64,000 nt of DNA from the NCBI GenBank assembly GCA_024742765.1, contig JANSXT010000008.1, positions 102,653-166,652 of the forward strand, read 5' to 3'. Under the pieces are notes generated by a model, which saw only the letters and a list, made by a program, of their open reading frames with translations, had not been told where the DNA came from and ran no database searches. Shown here in pieces: positions 28,108 to 37,039 of this stretch. This DNA comes from Phyllobacteriaceae bacterium (GTDB taxonomy: Bacteria; Pseudomonadota; Alphaproteobacteria; Rhizobiales; Rhizobiaceae). Each line of letters starts with the position of its first letter. The stretch's first letter is position 1. The translations under genes were made by a program, and so were the position numbers.

Positions 28108-28116
28108 TGGGGATAA
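28108..28116 (-). promoter_or_regulatory. DnaA-box-like site in the dnaA-dnaN gap
   Basis: The minus strand reads TTATCCCCA, one base from the consensus DnaA box TTATCCACA. It is the only near match I see in the 230-base gap between dnaA and dnaN. A single box fits DnaA control of dnaN better than a replication origin. Confidence 0.35.
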
Positions 28117-28133
28117 CGCGCGCGCCCTGCGCA

Positions 28134-28152
28134 AGGCCCGCGCGGCGGGCCT
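28134..28152 (-). terminator. Hairpin overlapping the dnaA stop codon
   Basis: AGGCCCGC (28134-28141) pairs with GCGGGCCT (28145-28152) around a GCG loop, at the very end of dnaA. There is no T tract after it in the dnaA direction, so it is a weak terminator or an RNA-stabilising stem. Confidence 0.35.
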
Positions 28153-29785
28153 ATTCCTTGATCAGCCGGCGCAGAAGCTCGATCTCCTTGGCCAGCTTCG
28201 GGTCGTCCTTGATCAGCGCCTCGACCTTGCGGACCGCATGCAGGACCGTTGTGTGATCCTTGCCGCCGAACCGCCGGCCGATTTCCGGCAGCGAGCGCGG
28301 CGTCATCGTCTTGGACAGGTACATGGCGATCTGCCGCGGCCGCACCACCGACCGGGTACGCCGGTTCGACAGCATCTCGCCGCGCGCAACATTGTAATGG
28401 TTGGCGACCGTCTTCTGGATGTCCTCGATGCGGATCTTCTTGTCGTCGTCGATGCGCACCAGATGGCCCAGAATGTCGTCGACCCGGTCGAGCGCGATGT
28501 CGGGCTCGAACGAATGGCGGAATACGAGCTGGTTGAACGCGCCTTCGAGCTCGCGGAAGCTCGAACAGACCGTCTGGGCGACATGGGCCAGCACCTGTTC
28601 GGAAATGTCGAGCGAGGTGTCGTCGCGCCGCGCCTCCTCGAGACGGCGCTGCAGCATCGACAGCCGCATGTCATAGTCCGGCGCCTGGATCTCCAGCGCA
28701 ACACCCCCCTGCAGCCGCGAGCGCACGCGCGGGTCGAGCGATTCCAGTTCTGACGGCGGACGGTCGCCGGCGACGACCACCTGCCGCGCGCTGTCCAGCA
28801 GCGTGTTGATCAGGTGGCAGAATTCGGACTGGATCTTCTCGCCCTGCAGGAACTGCATGTCGTCGATCACCAGAAGGTCGATTTCGTGCAGCGTCTCCTT
28901 GAGGCGCAGCGCGCTCTGGTCGCGGATGGCGCTGGCAAAGCGCCACATGAAATATTCCGCCGTCAGGTAGACGACCCGCTTGGTGGGGTCCTTGGCCTTG
29001 GCCGCATTGGCGATCGCCTGCAGCAGGTGGGTTTTGCCCAGTCCGACATTGGAATGGAAGAAGAGCGGGTTGAAACGCGCCGCGTTCGGCCCCTGCTCGA
29101 CCGCCGCCCGGGCCGCTGCAAGGCACACGCGGTTGGACGGGCCTTCGACGAAACTGTCGAACGTATAGCGGCTGTCGACCGGCGATCCGAGCATCTCGCC
29201 ATTGCGGCCGATTTCGGCAACGCCCTGGCGCGCGGACGCCGCTGTGGGCGGGCGGTCCGTCTTGGCCATCGCATTGGCCTTCGCCCTCTCCGCGCTCGCC
29301 CGCGCTGCGTCCGCGGCCTGGCCGGCGCGCTCCGAAACGGCGGCGCCGCGCGTGGCACTGCGAACGACCACGTCGATTTTCAGCGCGTTGCCGTCTTCTT
29401 CCCGCCAGAAGTCGAGGATGGTGTCGAGATAGTGGTTGTTGATCCAGTTGCGCAGGAACGGCGTGGGCACCGAAAGCTGAATGACCGGGCCGGATGCGTC
29501 CTCAAGTTTGAGGCGCTTGAACCAGCTTTGATAGACTTCGCCGCCCAGCTTGGCACGAAGCTGCTGACACACCTTGTCGAATGTCTTCCTGCCGTCGCCG
29601 GTCGGCTGGTTCGCCCTGCCGCCCTCTTCGTTTTTCTTCTTGCTCACGATCTCGCTCCCCTTTTTCGACTGTGCAACCGGCTTGTGGCCGGGCTGTCGAT
29701 CGGGAAACGGCGCGCTGTCGGATGTGTGAAATAATGGTGCGGGCTGCGTCGTTGATTGCGCCACCCTGCTGGCTTCCCCTCGCAT
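28151..29785 (-). CDS. dnaA: Chromosomal replication initiator protein DnaA
   Basis: DnaA binds origin boxes and opens DNA for replication. Domain I includes [21 protein letters not shown]; a variable linker follows; the AAA+ domain has Walker [19 protein letters not shown], Walker [15 protein letters not shown] and sensor regions; domain IV ends with the box-recognition helix around [19 protein letters not shown]. The start is uncertain: ATG 29785 has a perfect AAGGAGG about 11 bases upstream but gives a 50-residue disordered extension, while GTG 29647 has GGGGAG at good spacing and gives a 498-residue protein of usual size. The long AT-rich region upstream is probably its regulatory region. 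Confidence 0.95.
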   Translation of the reverse strand: MRGEASRVAQSTTQPAPLFHTSDSAPFPDRQPGHKPVAQSKKGSEIVSKKKNEEGGRANQPTGDGRKTFDKVCQQLRAKLGGEVYQSWFKRLKLEDASGPVIQLSVPTPFLRNWINNHYLDTILDFWREEDGNALKIDVVVRSATRGAAVSERAGQAADAARASAERAKANAMAKTDRPPTAASARQGVAEIGRNGEMLGSPVDSRYTFDSFVEGPSNRVCLAAARAAVEQGPNAARFNPLFFHSNVGLGKTHLLQAIANAAKAKDPTKRVVYLTAEYFMWRFASAIRDQSALRLKETLHEIDLLVIDDMQFLQGEKIQSEFCHLINTLLDSARQVVVAGDRPPSELESLDPRVRSRLQGGVALEIQAPDYDMRLSMLQRRLEEARRDDTSLDISEQVLAHVAQTVCSSFRELEGAFNQLVFRHSFEPDIALDRVDDILGHLVRIDDDKKIRIEDIQKTVANHYNVARGEMLSNRRTRSVVRPRQIAMYLSKTMTPRSLPEIGRRFGGKDHTTVLHAVRKVEALIKDDPKLAKEIELLRRLIKE

Positions 29786-29827
29786 GTTGATGTTCGCCTC
29801 CTTGTTGACCTGCAACGGCATGTGCAC

Positions 29828-30610
29828 ATGTCCGCGTCGCCGATTTTTGAAACCTGCTGCGGGCCATGACGATCATGTGCCCCGTGGACCGACGCAAAAC
29901 ACAAACGAGCGCCGGCTATGTCCCGCAATCAATGTCTGCCGGCCGCGGGCCGGCATAGTCTCCTTCCTCGTCCGCGGACATGTCGGCGTTTCGTCGCCTC
30001 CGCGGACACACACTCAAAATTCGGGCATCTCAAATTCAGGCAATACTCCCCCTTTGCCGGACCCCAAGGGTTCCGGCACCGGTCGAACCACTCAACTCCC
30101 GAATTGGTCCTGCCCCAGGACCGGTGGACACACGTACCCGCTACGAATGCAACCTATAGTCGCAATCGACGGCTCGGCTCGCTATTTTCAGCAGGAACGC
30201 GCGCCCGTTCAGTGAGGCCAAATTAGCCCCATCCAAGCCATCGTTACAAGGCCCGTTAGGTCATTTTTAACGCTGCCATGCCTTCGATTTCGGGAACAAA
30301 ATGCGTCCCGATTCGCTTTGGAAAAGATAAGCGTTTGGGATTCCACAGCTTCTTTCGAAGCGACCAAAAATGCAGCTTTCGGCGATTTTTTTTTCGCATT
30401 GGAAGGCTTGACTCTTGCGCAGTTTGCGTTTCGGCGGAACGCGCCCGGCTCGCGAGGTCGCCAATCCATAAAGTATTGAAAATAAATGAGAATTTAATAT
30501 GAAGGACAGCAGATGCGCTGTCATGGACGCAAGACGACAAGTCCGTTAGACATCGGACAGCCGCGCTAAATGGCTGTCGTTCAAGCGGAATTTTTTGTTA
30601 GCCGGAAAAC
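29828..30610. promoter_or_regulatory. Long AT-rich non-coding region between rpsT and dnaA, with a GANTC cluster
   Basis: About 780 bases without a credible gene; short frames here lack ribosome binding sites and any protein-like pattern. The part from about 30240 to 30600 is strikingly AT-rich against the rest of the window. Three GANTC sites, the target of the cell-cycle methylase CcrM, fall within 105 bases (30310-30314, 30339-30343, 30410-30414). A nine-T run lies at 30386-30394 and a small hairpin GCTTC-TTTC-GAAGC at 30348-30361. No good DnaA box was seen. The region most likely carries the dnaA promoter and its cell-cycle control; a replication origin is possible but unsupported. Confidence 0.55.
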
Positions 30611-30637
30611 GAAAAAACCCGGCCAAGGCCGGGTTCT
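30611..30637 (-). terminator. Rho-independent terminator of rpsT
   Basis: On the minus strand AACCCGGCC pairs with GGCCGGGTT (30616-30635 in total) and is followed by a run of T residues (the A run at 30612-30617 on the plus strand). It lies 27 bases after the rpsT stop and is a canonical terminator, separating rpsT from dnaA. Confidence 0.88.
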
Positions 30638-30663
30638 TCAAAAGCTGAGCCGACGAAAGGAAA

Positions 30664-30930
30664 CTAGCCGGCGATCGCTTTCACGCGGCTTGCCAGACGC
30701 GAGACCTTCCGCGAGGCCGTGTTCTTGTGCATCACGCCCTTGGTCGCTGCACGCATAAGTTCAGGTTGCGCAGCCTTCAAAGCCTCGGTTGCGGCGGCCT
30801 GATCGCCGGCGGCGATGGCTTCCTCGACCTTGCGGATATGGGTGCGCACGCGCGAGCGACGCGCGGTGTTGACTTCGGTGCGCGCTTCGATCTTGCGCGT
30901 TGCCTTCTTGGCTGACCTTGTGTTGGCCAT
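30664..30930 (-). CDS. rpsT: 30S ribosomal protein S20
   Basis: S20 binds the 5' and 3' minor domains of 16S rRNA. The 88 residues are Lys/Arg/Ala rich and show the family pattern [19 protein letters not shown] at the start and [20 protein letters not shown] at the end. Length is normal. It has a strong terminator downstream and about 165 bases upstream to the enoyl-CoA hydratase stop, which should contain its promoter. The position between mutM and dnaA is typical of Rhizobiales. Confidence 0.97.
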   Translation of the reverse strand: MANTRSAKKATRKIEARTEVNTARRSRVRTHIRKVEEAIAAGDQAAATEALKAAQPELMRAATKGVMHKNTASRKVSRLASRVKAIAG

Positions 30931-31096
30931 GCTTGCCTCTCTCGATCTGGTCCGGAACCCGGAAGCGGCCGCAGGATCAGATGGACGATCGCCCGACGGC
31001 CCTCAACAATTATGGCGGCAAATCTGCCGCCAAGGTGGCGTGGCTATAATCTCAATTGCCGGGCCAGTCAACGCCGGATGGCGCTTTGCGGCGCCG

Positions 31097-31870
31097 TCAC
31101 CGGTTACGGAAGCTCGGCGTGCGCTTGTCGATGAACGCGGCCATGCCCTCGCTCTGGTCCTCAAGCGCGAACATGGCGTGGAACAGCCTCCTTTCAAAGC
31201 GCAGTCCCTCGGCGAGGCCGGTCTCGAACGCCTGGTTGATGGTCTCCTTGGCCATCATCACCGAAGGCAAGGAGAAGCTGGCGATTTTCTGCGCCGCGCT
31301 GATCGCTTCCTCGATCAGTTCCGTGTCCGGCACGATCCGCGCCACGAGCCCGCATCGCTCGGCCTCCTCGGCATCCATCATCCGGCCCGTCAGGCACAGA
31401 TCCATCGTCTTGGCCTTGCCGATCGAGCGGGCCAGGCGTTGCGTTCCGCCCATGCCCGGCATGATCCCCAGCGTCACTTCCGGCTGTCCGAACTTGGCGC
31501 TCTCGCCGGCGATGATTAAATCGCACATGGAGGCCAGTTCGCACCCGCCGCCGAGCGCATAGCCGCTGACCGCGGCGATCATCGGCTTGGGAAACGCCGC
31601 CACGGTCTCCCAGCCGCCCATTGCATCGTGCATATAGGCGCTTGCGAACGCGAACTCGGACATCTCCTTGATGTCGGCGCCGGCGGCGAACGCCTTTTGC
31701 GAGCCGGTGATCACCACCGCGCCGATCTTGGCATCCTCGCGCATCGCCGCCAGCGCGTCGATCATCTCGTCCAGCAGCTGCTTGTTGAGCGCGTTCATGG
31801 CCTTTGGCCGGTTCAGCGTGATCAAACCGGCTTCACCGCGCTTTTCGACGATGATCGTGTCATAGGCCAT
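31097..31870 (-). CDS. Enoyl-CoA hydratase
   Basis: This crotonase-family enzyme adds water to trans-2-enoyl-CoA in fatty acid beta-oxidation. The 257-residue protein has the oxyanion-hole loops FAAGADIKEM and GYALGGGCELA and both catalytic glutamates, Glu111 in GGGCELA and Glu131 in QPEVTLGIMPGMGGTQRL. The intact pair supports hydratase rather than isomerase activity. It lies between mutM and rpsT, an arrangement seen in Rhizobiales, and probably shares the mutM transcript (36 bases apart). Confidence 0.93.
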   Translation of the reverse strand: MAYDTIIVEKRGEAGLITLNRPKAMNALNKQLLDEMIDALAAMREDAKIGAVVITGSQKAFAAGADIKEMSEFAFASAYMHDAMGGWETVAAFPKPMIAAVSGYALGGGCELASMCDLIIAGESAKFGQPEVTLGIMPGMGGTQRLARSIGKAKTMDLCLTGRMMDAEEAERCGLVARIVPDTELIEEAISAAQKIASFSLPSVMMAKETINQAFETGLAEGLRFERRLFHAMFALEDQSEGMAAFIDKRTPSFRNR

Positions 31871-31906
31871 GGCAGATGGGCTCCGTGGATCGGGGTTGAT
31901 GACCGG

Positions 31907-32800
31907 CTATCTCTGGCACGCCGGACAGTAAAATGTCGACCGCCCGCTTTGGACGATGCGTCGGACGGTGCCTTCGCACCCTTCGTGCGGGCAGGGCTCG
32001 CCTTCGCGTCCGTAAACGGCGAAACTGTGCTGGAAATAGCCGAGCGAGCCGTCGGCATGCACATAGTCGCGCAGCGACGATCCGCCCGCGGCGATCGCAT
32101 CGGCAATCACCGCGCGCACCGCATCGGCCAAGGCATGACAGCGCGCCGTCGGCCGTCCGGCGCGCGTGGCCAGCGTTCCGGCCCTGCGGCGCGGCGACAG
32201 GCGCGCGCGCCACAGCGCCTCGCACACATAGATGTTGCCGAGGCCGGCAATCAATCGCTGGTCGAGGAGCGCGGCCTTCAGCGGCGCCGCCTTGCCGGCC
32301 AGCATCGCCGCCAGCCGCTCGCCATCAAGTGCGTTGCCCGTCGGCTCAATCCCGAGGTCCCGCAGGAACCGGTTCTGGTCCAGCGTGTCGGCGCGGTCCA
32401 GATCGACAAAGCCGAACCGGCGCGGATCATTGTAGGTGACGCGGCAGGCGGCTCCGTCCCGGCCTTGAAGGTGAAACACGAGATGGTCATGCGCGGAAAG
32501 CTTTGAGCGCTCGTGGTGGAAGGCTCCGGGAATAGCGGCCTGCGTCCCATCCTCGATGCGATAGGCACCGGACATGCCCAGATGGCTGATCAGCACCGCG
32601 CCGCCGCCGAAATGCATGATCAGATATTTGGCCCGCCGGCCGACCGATGTGATCGTCCGGCCTTCGAGTGCCGCCGGCAGATCGGCGGGCAGAGGAAAGC
32701 GCAGGTCGGCCCGGCGCAGTTCAAGCCTGGTCAGCCGTGCGCCCTCCATCGCCGGCTGCAGGCCGCGCCGGACGGTCTCCACCTCGGGCAGTTCAGGCAC
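31907..32800 (-). CDS. mutM: Formamidopyrimidine-DNA glycosylase
   Basis: MutM removes oxidised purines such as 8-oxoguanine and nicks the DNA. The mature N-terminus [13 protein letters not shown] contains the catalytic Pro and Glu; the conserved lysine is in [11 protein letters not shown]; the helix-two-turn-helix [16 protein letters not shown] and the C-terminal zinc finger (CPHEGC then CPAC) bind DNA. The 297-residue length is normal. Its start overlaps deoB by 8 bases, so the two are coupled. In many relatives ubiE is the divergent neighbour instead. Confidence 0.96.
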   Translation of the reverse strand: MPELPEVETVRRGLQPAMEGARLTRLELRRADLRFPLPADLPAALEGRTITSVGRRAKYLIMHFGGGAVLISHLGMSGAYRIEDGTQAAIPGAFHHERSKLSAHDHLVFHLQGRDGAACRVTYNDPRRFGFVDLDRADTLDQNRFLRDLGIEPTGNALDGERLAAMLAGKAAPLKAALLDQRLIAGLGNIYVCEALWRARLSPRRRAGTLATRAGRPTARCHALADAVRAVIADAIAAGGSSLRDYVHADGSLGYFQHSFAVYGREGEPCPHEGCEGTVRRIVQSGRSTFYCPACQR

Positions 32801-34031
32801 GGTCCGTCAGCTCACCCAGAAACGAGGTGCCGTCGGCATCGGCGCCGATACCGAGATGTTCCGCCACGGTCTCGCCGATATCGGCAAAGGTCTGGCGGAT
32901 GCCGACGCTGGCGGCGGCAAGGCCCGGACCGCAACCGATGATCGGCACGCGCTCGCGCGTATGGTCGGTGCCGCTCCATGTCGGGTCGCACCCGTGATCG
33001 GCGGTGATCAGCAACAGATCGCCGTCGCGCAGCTTGCCGGTCAGGTGTGGAAGAAAACGGTCGAAGGCCTCAAGCGCGGCCGCATAGCCGGCAACGTTGC
33101 GCCGATGGCCGTAGAGCATGTCGAAATCGACGAAGTTGGCGAACACGAGATCGCCGTCGCGCGCATCGTCGACCGCCTTGAGCGTGGTTTCGCCGATCGC
33201 CGCATTGCCGGACGCCTTGCGCACCTCGCTGACACCCTGATGGGCGAAGATGTCGCCGATCTTGCCGACCGCGATCACCTTTCCGCCGGCCGCAACCGTG
33301 CGGTCGAGCAGCGTCGGCGCGGGTGGCAGGACCGAATAGTCGCGGCGATTGCCGGTGCGCTCGAAGGTGGCGGCATCGTCACCGACGAATGGTCGCGCGA
33401 TCACCCGGCCGATATTCAGATCGTCGACCAGGGTCCGGACGGTTTCGCAGAGCGCATAAAGCCGGTCGAGCCCGAAGCGGGTCTCGTGCGCTGCGATCTG
33501 GAAGACCGAATCGGCCGATGTGTAGAAGATCGGCAATCCGGTGCGCAGATGTTCCTCGCCCAGTTCGGCGATGATCTCGGTGCCGGACGCGTGCCGGTTG
33601 CCAAGCGAACCTTCCAGGCCGGCCTTGGCATAGATGGCGTCCAGAAGGGATTGCGGAAAGGCCGGTACCTCGTGCGGAAAATAGCCCCAGTCGAACAGGA
33701 CCGGCACGCCAGCGATCTCCCAATGGCCGGACGGCGTGTCCTTGCCGTGCGAGACCTCCTGCGCGGTGCCCCAGAACCCGTCCACGCGCGCGGGCTTCAG
33801 CGCCGCAGCGCCGGCATGGTCGGACGCTAGTTCCACCGCATGGAAGAGGCCCAGCCGCGCAAGGTTGGGGCAGTCGAGCGGTCCGCTGCGATCGTCGTTG
33901 TCGGCTTCGCCGGCCGCCGCCCTTTCGATGATGTGGCCGACCGTGTTGGCGCCCTCATCACCGAACGCTGCCGCATCGGGCGCACCGCCAATGCCCACCG
34001 AATCCAGAACCGCCATGATTGCGCGCGCCAT
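32793..34031 (-). CDS. deoB: Phosphopentomutase
   Basis: DeoB interconverts ribose-1-phosphate (or the deoxy form) and the 5-phosphate in nucleoside salvage, using manganese. The 412-residue protein belongs to the alkaline-phosphatase superfamily: [18 protein letters not shown] at the start, the phosphorylated Thr within EGANTVGHI, and metal ligands in [18 protein letters not shown] and [20 protein letters not shown]. Other deo genes are not nearby. It begins the leftward run that continues into mutM and the hydratase; 136 bases separate it from the divergent binding-protein gene. Confidence 0.95.
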   Translation of the reverse strand: MARAIMAVLDSVGIGGAPDAAAFGDEGANTVGHIIERAAAGEADNDDRSGPLDCPNLARLGLFHAVELASDHAGAAALKPARVDGFWGTAQEVSHGKDTPSGHWEIAGVPVLFDWGYFPHEVPAFPQSLLDAIYAKAGLEGSLGNRHASGTEIIAELGEEHLRTGLPIFYTSADSVFQIAAHETRFGLDRLYALCETVRTLVDDLNIGRVIARPFVGDDAATFERTGNRRDYSVLPPAPTLLDRTVAAGGKVIAVGKIGDIFAHQGVSEVRKASGNAAIGETTLKAVDDARDGDLVFANFVDFDMLYGHRRNVAGYAAALEAFDRFLPHLTGKLRDGDLLLITADHGCDPTWSGTDHTRERVPIIGCGPGLAAASVGIRQTFADIGETVAEHLGIGADADGTSFLGELTDRA

Positions 34032-34167
34032 GTGCCTGCCTCGTTTGCCACGGGTTGTCGCCGCGTTTGCGCCGCCATCCCGCGGCCCGCCGCTTGCGCC
34101 AGAGGCGACTTATAAGCATGAGTGGCGCCAAGGTCCATCGCGGCCGGCAAGGCGGAGCGCCCGGAAT

Positions 34168-35067
34168 ATGACAAGCACGTTCAAACTGACCCTTTTGGCG
34201 GCGCTCGTTGCCGTCGCGTCGCCGGCACACGCCGACTGGCGCACGGAAACCGGCGTGTTCCGCGTCGGCGTCGTCGATCAGAGTGCCGGCACCGGGTCGC
34301 CCGAGCGCTATGCGCCGTTTCGCGATGCGGTCAGTACCGCGATCAGCATGCCGGTCGAGATCTTGTTGCTGCGCGACGCGCCCAGTCTCATCGATGCCCA
34401 GACCGCCGGCCGGATCGAATATGCCGTCCTCTCCGCGCTCGGTTACGCCGCGGGACAGGAGATGTGTGAATGCCTGGTCCCGCTGGCGGCGCCGACCAGC
34501 GCGTCGGGCGCCCATGGCGTTCAGTCGGCGCTCGTCGTGCGCACCGGTGGCGGCGATGCGCGGGCGGTTCTGGCGGCCGGGCCGGTCGGTTACGGTCCCA
34601 GCGGTTCGCTGACCGGTGATCTGGCGCCAACCATCTCGTTCCGGCTGGCGGGGCGAAGCCTGGGCGAAGCCGGATTGGACCTGACCGCACAGCCGAGCTT
34701 CGAGGCGGCCCGCGATGCGTTCCTGTCTGGCGATCTGTCGGCCTTTTTCGCCTGGGACTATGCCGCGCCCGACGAAGCCAGCCGACCCGAGGACGGACTG
34801 GCGGCCAAGGTTGTGGCGATGGGCGAGGGTGGCACCGAAATCACCTGGCGATCAGGCGTGGTCCCGTTCGGGCCGCATGCCGTCCGCGACACGGTGCCTG
34901 AGGACGTAAGGCAGGCTTTGGCATCGATGCTGGCCGCTTTGAACGACATGTCGCCGCAGGCGTTCGATGCGATCTCGCCATCACTGGCCGGCGCATTTCG
35001 CCTCACCGCGCCGGGTGACTATGATTATGCCATCGAACTGGTGCGGAGCCTTGCCGAACGGCGCTGA
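34168..35067 (+). CDS. Exported PhnD-like substrate-binding protein
   Basis: The 299-residue protein has a signal peptide (MTSTFKLTLLAALVAVA, cleavage after AHA at about residue 22) and a periplasmic binding-protein fold of the phosphate/phosphonate PhnD type: FRVGVVDQSAG, RYAPFRDAVSTAISMPVEIL, and ALVVRTGGGDARAV resemble the family's pocket segments. No ABC permease or ATPase gene is next to it, so it may be an orphan or serve as a sensor. GGCGGAG upstream is a fair ribosome binding site. It faces the TadE-like genes, 15 bases apart. Confidence 0.75.
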   Translation: MTSTFKLTLLAALVAVASPAHADWRTETGVFRVGVVDQSAGTGSPERYAPFRDAVSTAISMPVEILLLRDAPSLIDAQTAGRIEYAVLSALGYAAGQEMCECLVPLAAPTSASGAHGVQSALVVRTGGGDARAVLAAGPVGYGPSGSLTGDLAPTISFRLAGRSLGEAGLDLTAQPSFEAARDAFLSGDLSAFFAWDYAAPDEASRPEDGLAAKVVAMGEGGTEITWRSGVVPFGPHAVRDTVPEDVRQALASMLAALNDMSPQAFDAISPSLAGAFRLTAPGDYDYAIELVRSLAERR

Positions 35068-35081
35068 CCGTCGTCGGTGCC

Positions 35082-35711
35082 TCAGCAGTTCGTGCAGTCA
35101 ATTTCTTCGACCAGTCGCGGGTGGAACCAATAGGTCTCGCTCATGTCGATGCCGAGCGGCGTGCCGTCCGCGTCGCGGTCTGTGACCCACGTGATCAGCG
35201 GAAGGTAGACCAGGTCGACCCGGACCATGACGACAAACGTGTCGTCGATCCGCAGCCGCTCGGGCACCCAGGTGAAGTTCCCGGCGGTCCATCCGGTTTC
35301 GAAACTGCCATCCTTGTTCATCCGCCTGGCCCAGACGACCTGGCCGCCTTCGGGATGATCCTCGTCCACGTCGATGCCGGCAATCGTGATGCGCGGCGTG
35401 TCGGCATAATAGGGAAACAGGATTGAAGCGCCGATTTCCATGATCCCTTCCAGCGTTTTCCGGTCGACTTCCGACTGCTGGGTGACGAGGTCGGCCGCGG
35501 TGACCGCCACCCGGGCGACGCGCTTGTTCAGCGACACGCCGGACGAAATCTCCATCGTGCCCAGATAAAGCAGCAGCAGGATCGGGACGATCATGGCGAA
35601 CTCGACGGCGGCGACGCCGCGCCGGTCCCGCCGCAGGCGGCGAAACGCGAGCAGCAGCCCGCGCCGCCGCGGAGCAGTGCCTGCCTGTGGGTATTTGGAT
35701 TGCCCGGCCAT
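35082..35711 (-). CDS. TadE-family pseudopilin-like protein
   Basis: This 209-residue protein has the class III signal of TadE/TadG pseudopilins: a basic N-terminus (RRLRRDRR), then GVAAVEFAMIVPILLLLYLG, where a prepilin peptidase would cut before the hydrophobic stretch and Glu sits at +5. The rest is exported, with Cys residues at the C-terminus (CTNC). TadE-like proteins are needed for Flp pilus assembly. Its ATG overlaps the stop of the upstream TadE-like gene by one base (TGATG), so the two are made together. They lie beside the cpa locus on the opposite strand. Confidence 0.85.
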   Translation of the reverse strand: MAGQSKYPQAGTAPRRRGLLLAFRRLRRDRRGVAAVEFAMIVPILLLLYLGTMEISSGVSLNKRVARVAVTAADLVTQQSEVDRKTLEGIMEIGASILFPYYADTPRITIAGIDVDEDHPEGGQVVWARRMNKDGSFETGWTAGNFTWVPERLRIDDTFVVMVRVDLVYLPLITWVTDRDADGTPLGIDMSETYWFHPRLVEEIDCTNC

Positions 35712-36259
35712 CAATACTGCTCGTTCTGCCAGGTCGTCGTGGTATAAAGCAGCACCCGCCCGTCCTTGAGCCCGGCGATGCGCGCCTTCATCATGTCCGT
35801 ATAGACCGGCCATTTGTAGATTATCCGCAGATTGTTGATCGTTCCGGCGCCGCCCGGCTCGTAGCGGAAGCCGCTCGTGTCGAGCACCCCCGGCGATGCG
35901 AACGGGATCGACTTGGGCACGTCGGCGAAGGTGGGGTAGCTTTGCAGGTCGAAGTGAAGGCCCGGACAGTCGGCCGGCACCATGATTTCCAGTTCGTCGC
36001 AGATCAGCGTGCGGAACGCCACTTCATCGGTCGAGGCGGGGACGATCTGGCCGGTGCGGATCTGTCGGGACAGGTTGTCGGTCGTGTTGGACATCACCTG
36101 TTCGGCCGTGAACGAGATCGTGGTTTCCAAGACGGCAACGACCAGCAGGAAGAACGGCAGGGCGAGGATGCCGAACTCGATAGCCGTCGCACCGCTCCGG
36201 TCGCGCGCCAGACCGGCGGCACGTCGAAACAATCCTGATGGTCGACCCGGTGCGGCCAC
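35711..36259 (-). CDS. TadE-family pseudopilin-like protein
   Basis: The 182-residue protein begins with a short basic segment and RSGATAIEFGILALPFFLL, a class III prepilin-like signal with Glu at +5, then a globular exported part with a likely disulfide pair (ICDELE and PADCPG). The start is GTG 36259 with GGAGTGATGC upstream. It is coupled to the next TadE-like gene. The two are candidate minor pilins and should be substrates of CpaA, whose gene is frameshifted nearby. Confidence 0.83.
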   Translation of the reverse strand: MAAPGRPSGLFRRAAGLARDRSGATAIEFGILALPFFLLVVAVLETTISFTAEQVMSNTTDNLSRQIRTGQIVPASTDEVAFRTLICDELEIMVPADCPGLHFDLQSYPTFADVPKSIPFASPGVLDTSGFRYEPGGAGTINNLRIIYKWPVYTDMMKARIAGLKDGRVLLYTTTTWQNEQY

Positions 36260-36401
36260 TGCATCACTCCGATCCGTTCGAAAACCGTCTCAACCTAGGT
36301 CAGATTGATTGAGATTTGGTTTGCCGGACCGTTACAATTGATGGCTCCGGAGCCTTAGAGGCACCAGCCCCCGCGCGATGGTCGCTCGGCCGGAGAGGCG
36401 G

Positions 36402-36875
36402 TCAGTTGAACAGGTCGGCGTCGGCGTCGGATTCGAACATGGCGTTGACGCGGGCGCGCTCGCGTGTCGACTCGATCTCGGCCGGTGTCTGGTAGGCCCA
36501 TTCGCAATAGGGCTCGCACGACAGCGTTTCGACGACCGAGCGCCGATAGATGCGCAACGTCGCCGAATTGTCGCGGATGACCGCCACCTGCTCGTCGAGG
36601 ATCGGCGATCCCGCACTGTCGAGAACGACGATGTTTGTGCGGCCAAAACCCTGTCCTGTGAGCACGATCGTGTTGGCATCATGAACTGTCGCGTCGGCGA
36701 CCTCGGGATTGCCGATGATCACGGTCGAGGCCGGCTTGGACAGTTTGAGCACTCGGGCCTGGTTCAGCACGACCTCGACACCGGCATTGGCTACCGGTTC
36801 CGCGTGGGCGGTTCCCGCCAGGGGCGCGGCAAACATCAGCGACAGGGCAACAAGGCCGGCAACACGCAGGGTCAT
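36402..36875 (-). CDS. Stand-alone pilus-formation N-domain protein
   Basis: The 157-residue protein has a signal peptide (MTLRVAGLVALSLMFAAPL, cleavage near AHA-EP) and one domain matching the N-terminal domain of secretins such as CpaC: VVLNQARVLKLSKPASTVII, GNPEVADATVHDANTIVLTG and GRTNIVVLDSAG. CpaC itself, 1.7 kb away, carries the same pattern (ANPEVADAVTRTARRIYLFG). A two-cysteine tail segment (LSCEPYCEW) follows. It is probably periplasmic and helps Flp pilus secretion. It is divergent from cpaA, sharing a 160-base region with a CtrA-like site. Confidence 0.82.
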   Translation of the reverse strand: MTLRVAGLVALSLMFAAPLAGTAHAEPVANAGVEVVLNQARVLKLSKPASTVIIGNPEVADATVHDANTIVLTGQGFGRTNIVVLDSAGSPILDEQVAVIRDNSATLRIYRRSVVETLSCEPYCEWAYQTPAEIESTRERARVNAMFESDADADLFN

Positions 36876-36937
36876 GATCGGAACTCCGGAACAATCGGTT
36901 TGTGGCGCGATAGTCGGCGACAATCGTGAAGGAAGCA

Positions 36938-36945
36938 TTAACCAT
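36938..36945. promoter_or_regulatory. CtrA-like motif in the pilus divergent region
   Basis: TTAACCAT, the typical CtrA half-site, lies between the stand-alone pilus N-domain gene and cpaA, about 60 bases from the former's start and 95 from the latter's. CtrA controls pilus genes in Caulobacter, so the placement is sensible, but no second TTAA lies at the expected spacing. Confidence 0.4.
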
Positions 36946-37039
36946 GAGGCCCGGTTGCGACCCCGCCAGCGCCGCCGGACGCGGATCAGGAAGTCTTAAC
37001 GTGGCGGTGCTAGCGTGCGCCCAGATTGTGCATGCAGCC

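Noticed and set aside
30386..30394. Nine-T run that might be a terminator
   Set aside because: No GC-rich stem stands directly before it on either strand; the rpsT terminator is elsewhere.
30267..30540. Minus-strand frames of 85-94 codons in the rpsT-dnaA gap
   Set aside because: No ribosome binding site, several alternative starts, no protein-like pattern, and the region looks regulatory.
29828..30610. Chromosomal replication origin
   Set aside because: AT-rich DNA next to dnaA is suggestive, but I found no cluster of DnaA boxes, and in Rhizobiales the origin is often near hemE, which is not in the window.
36343..36354. Palindrome GGCTCCGGAGCC after the pilus N-domain gene
   Set aside because: No loop and no T run, so not a convincing terminator; chance palindromes of this size are common in GC-rich DNA.
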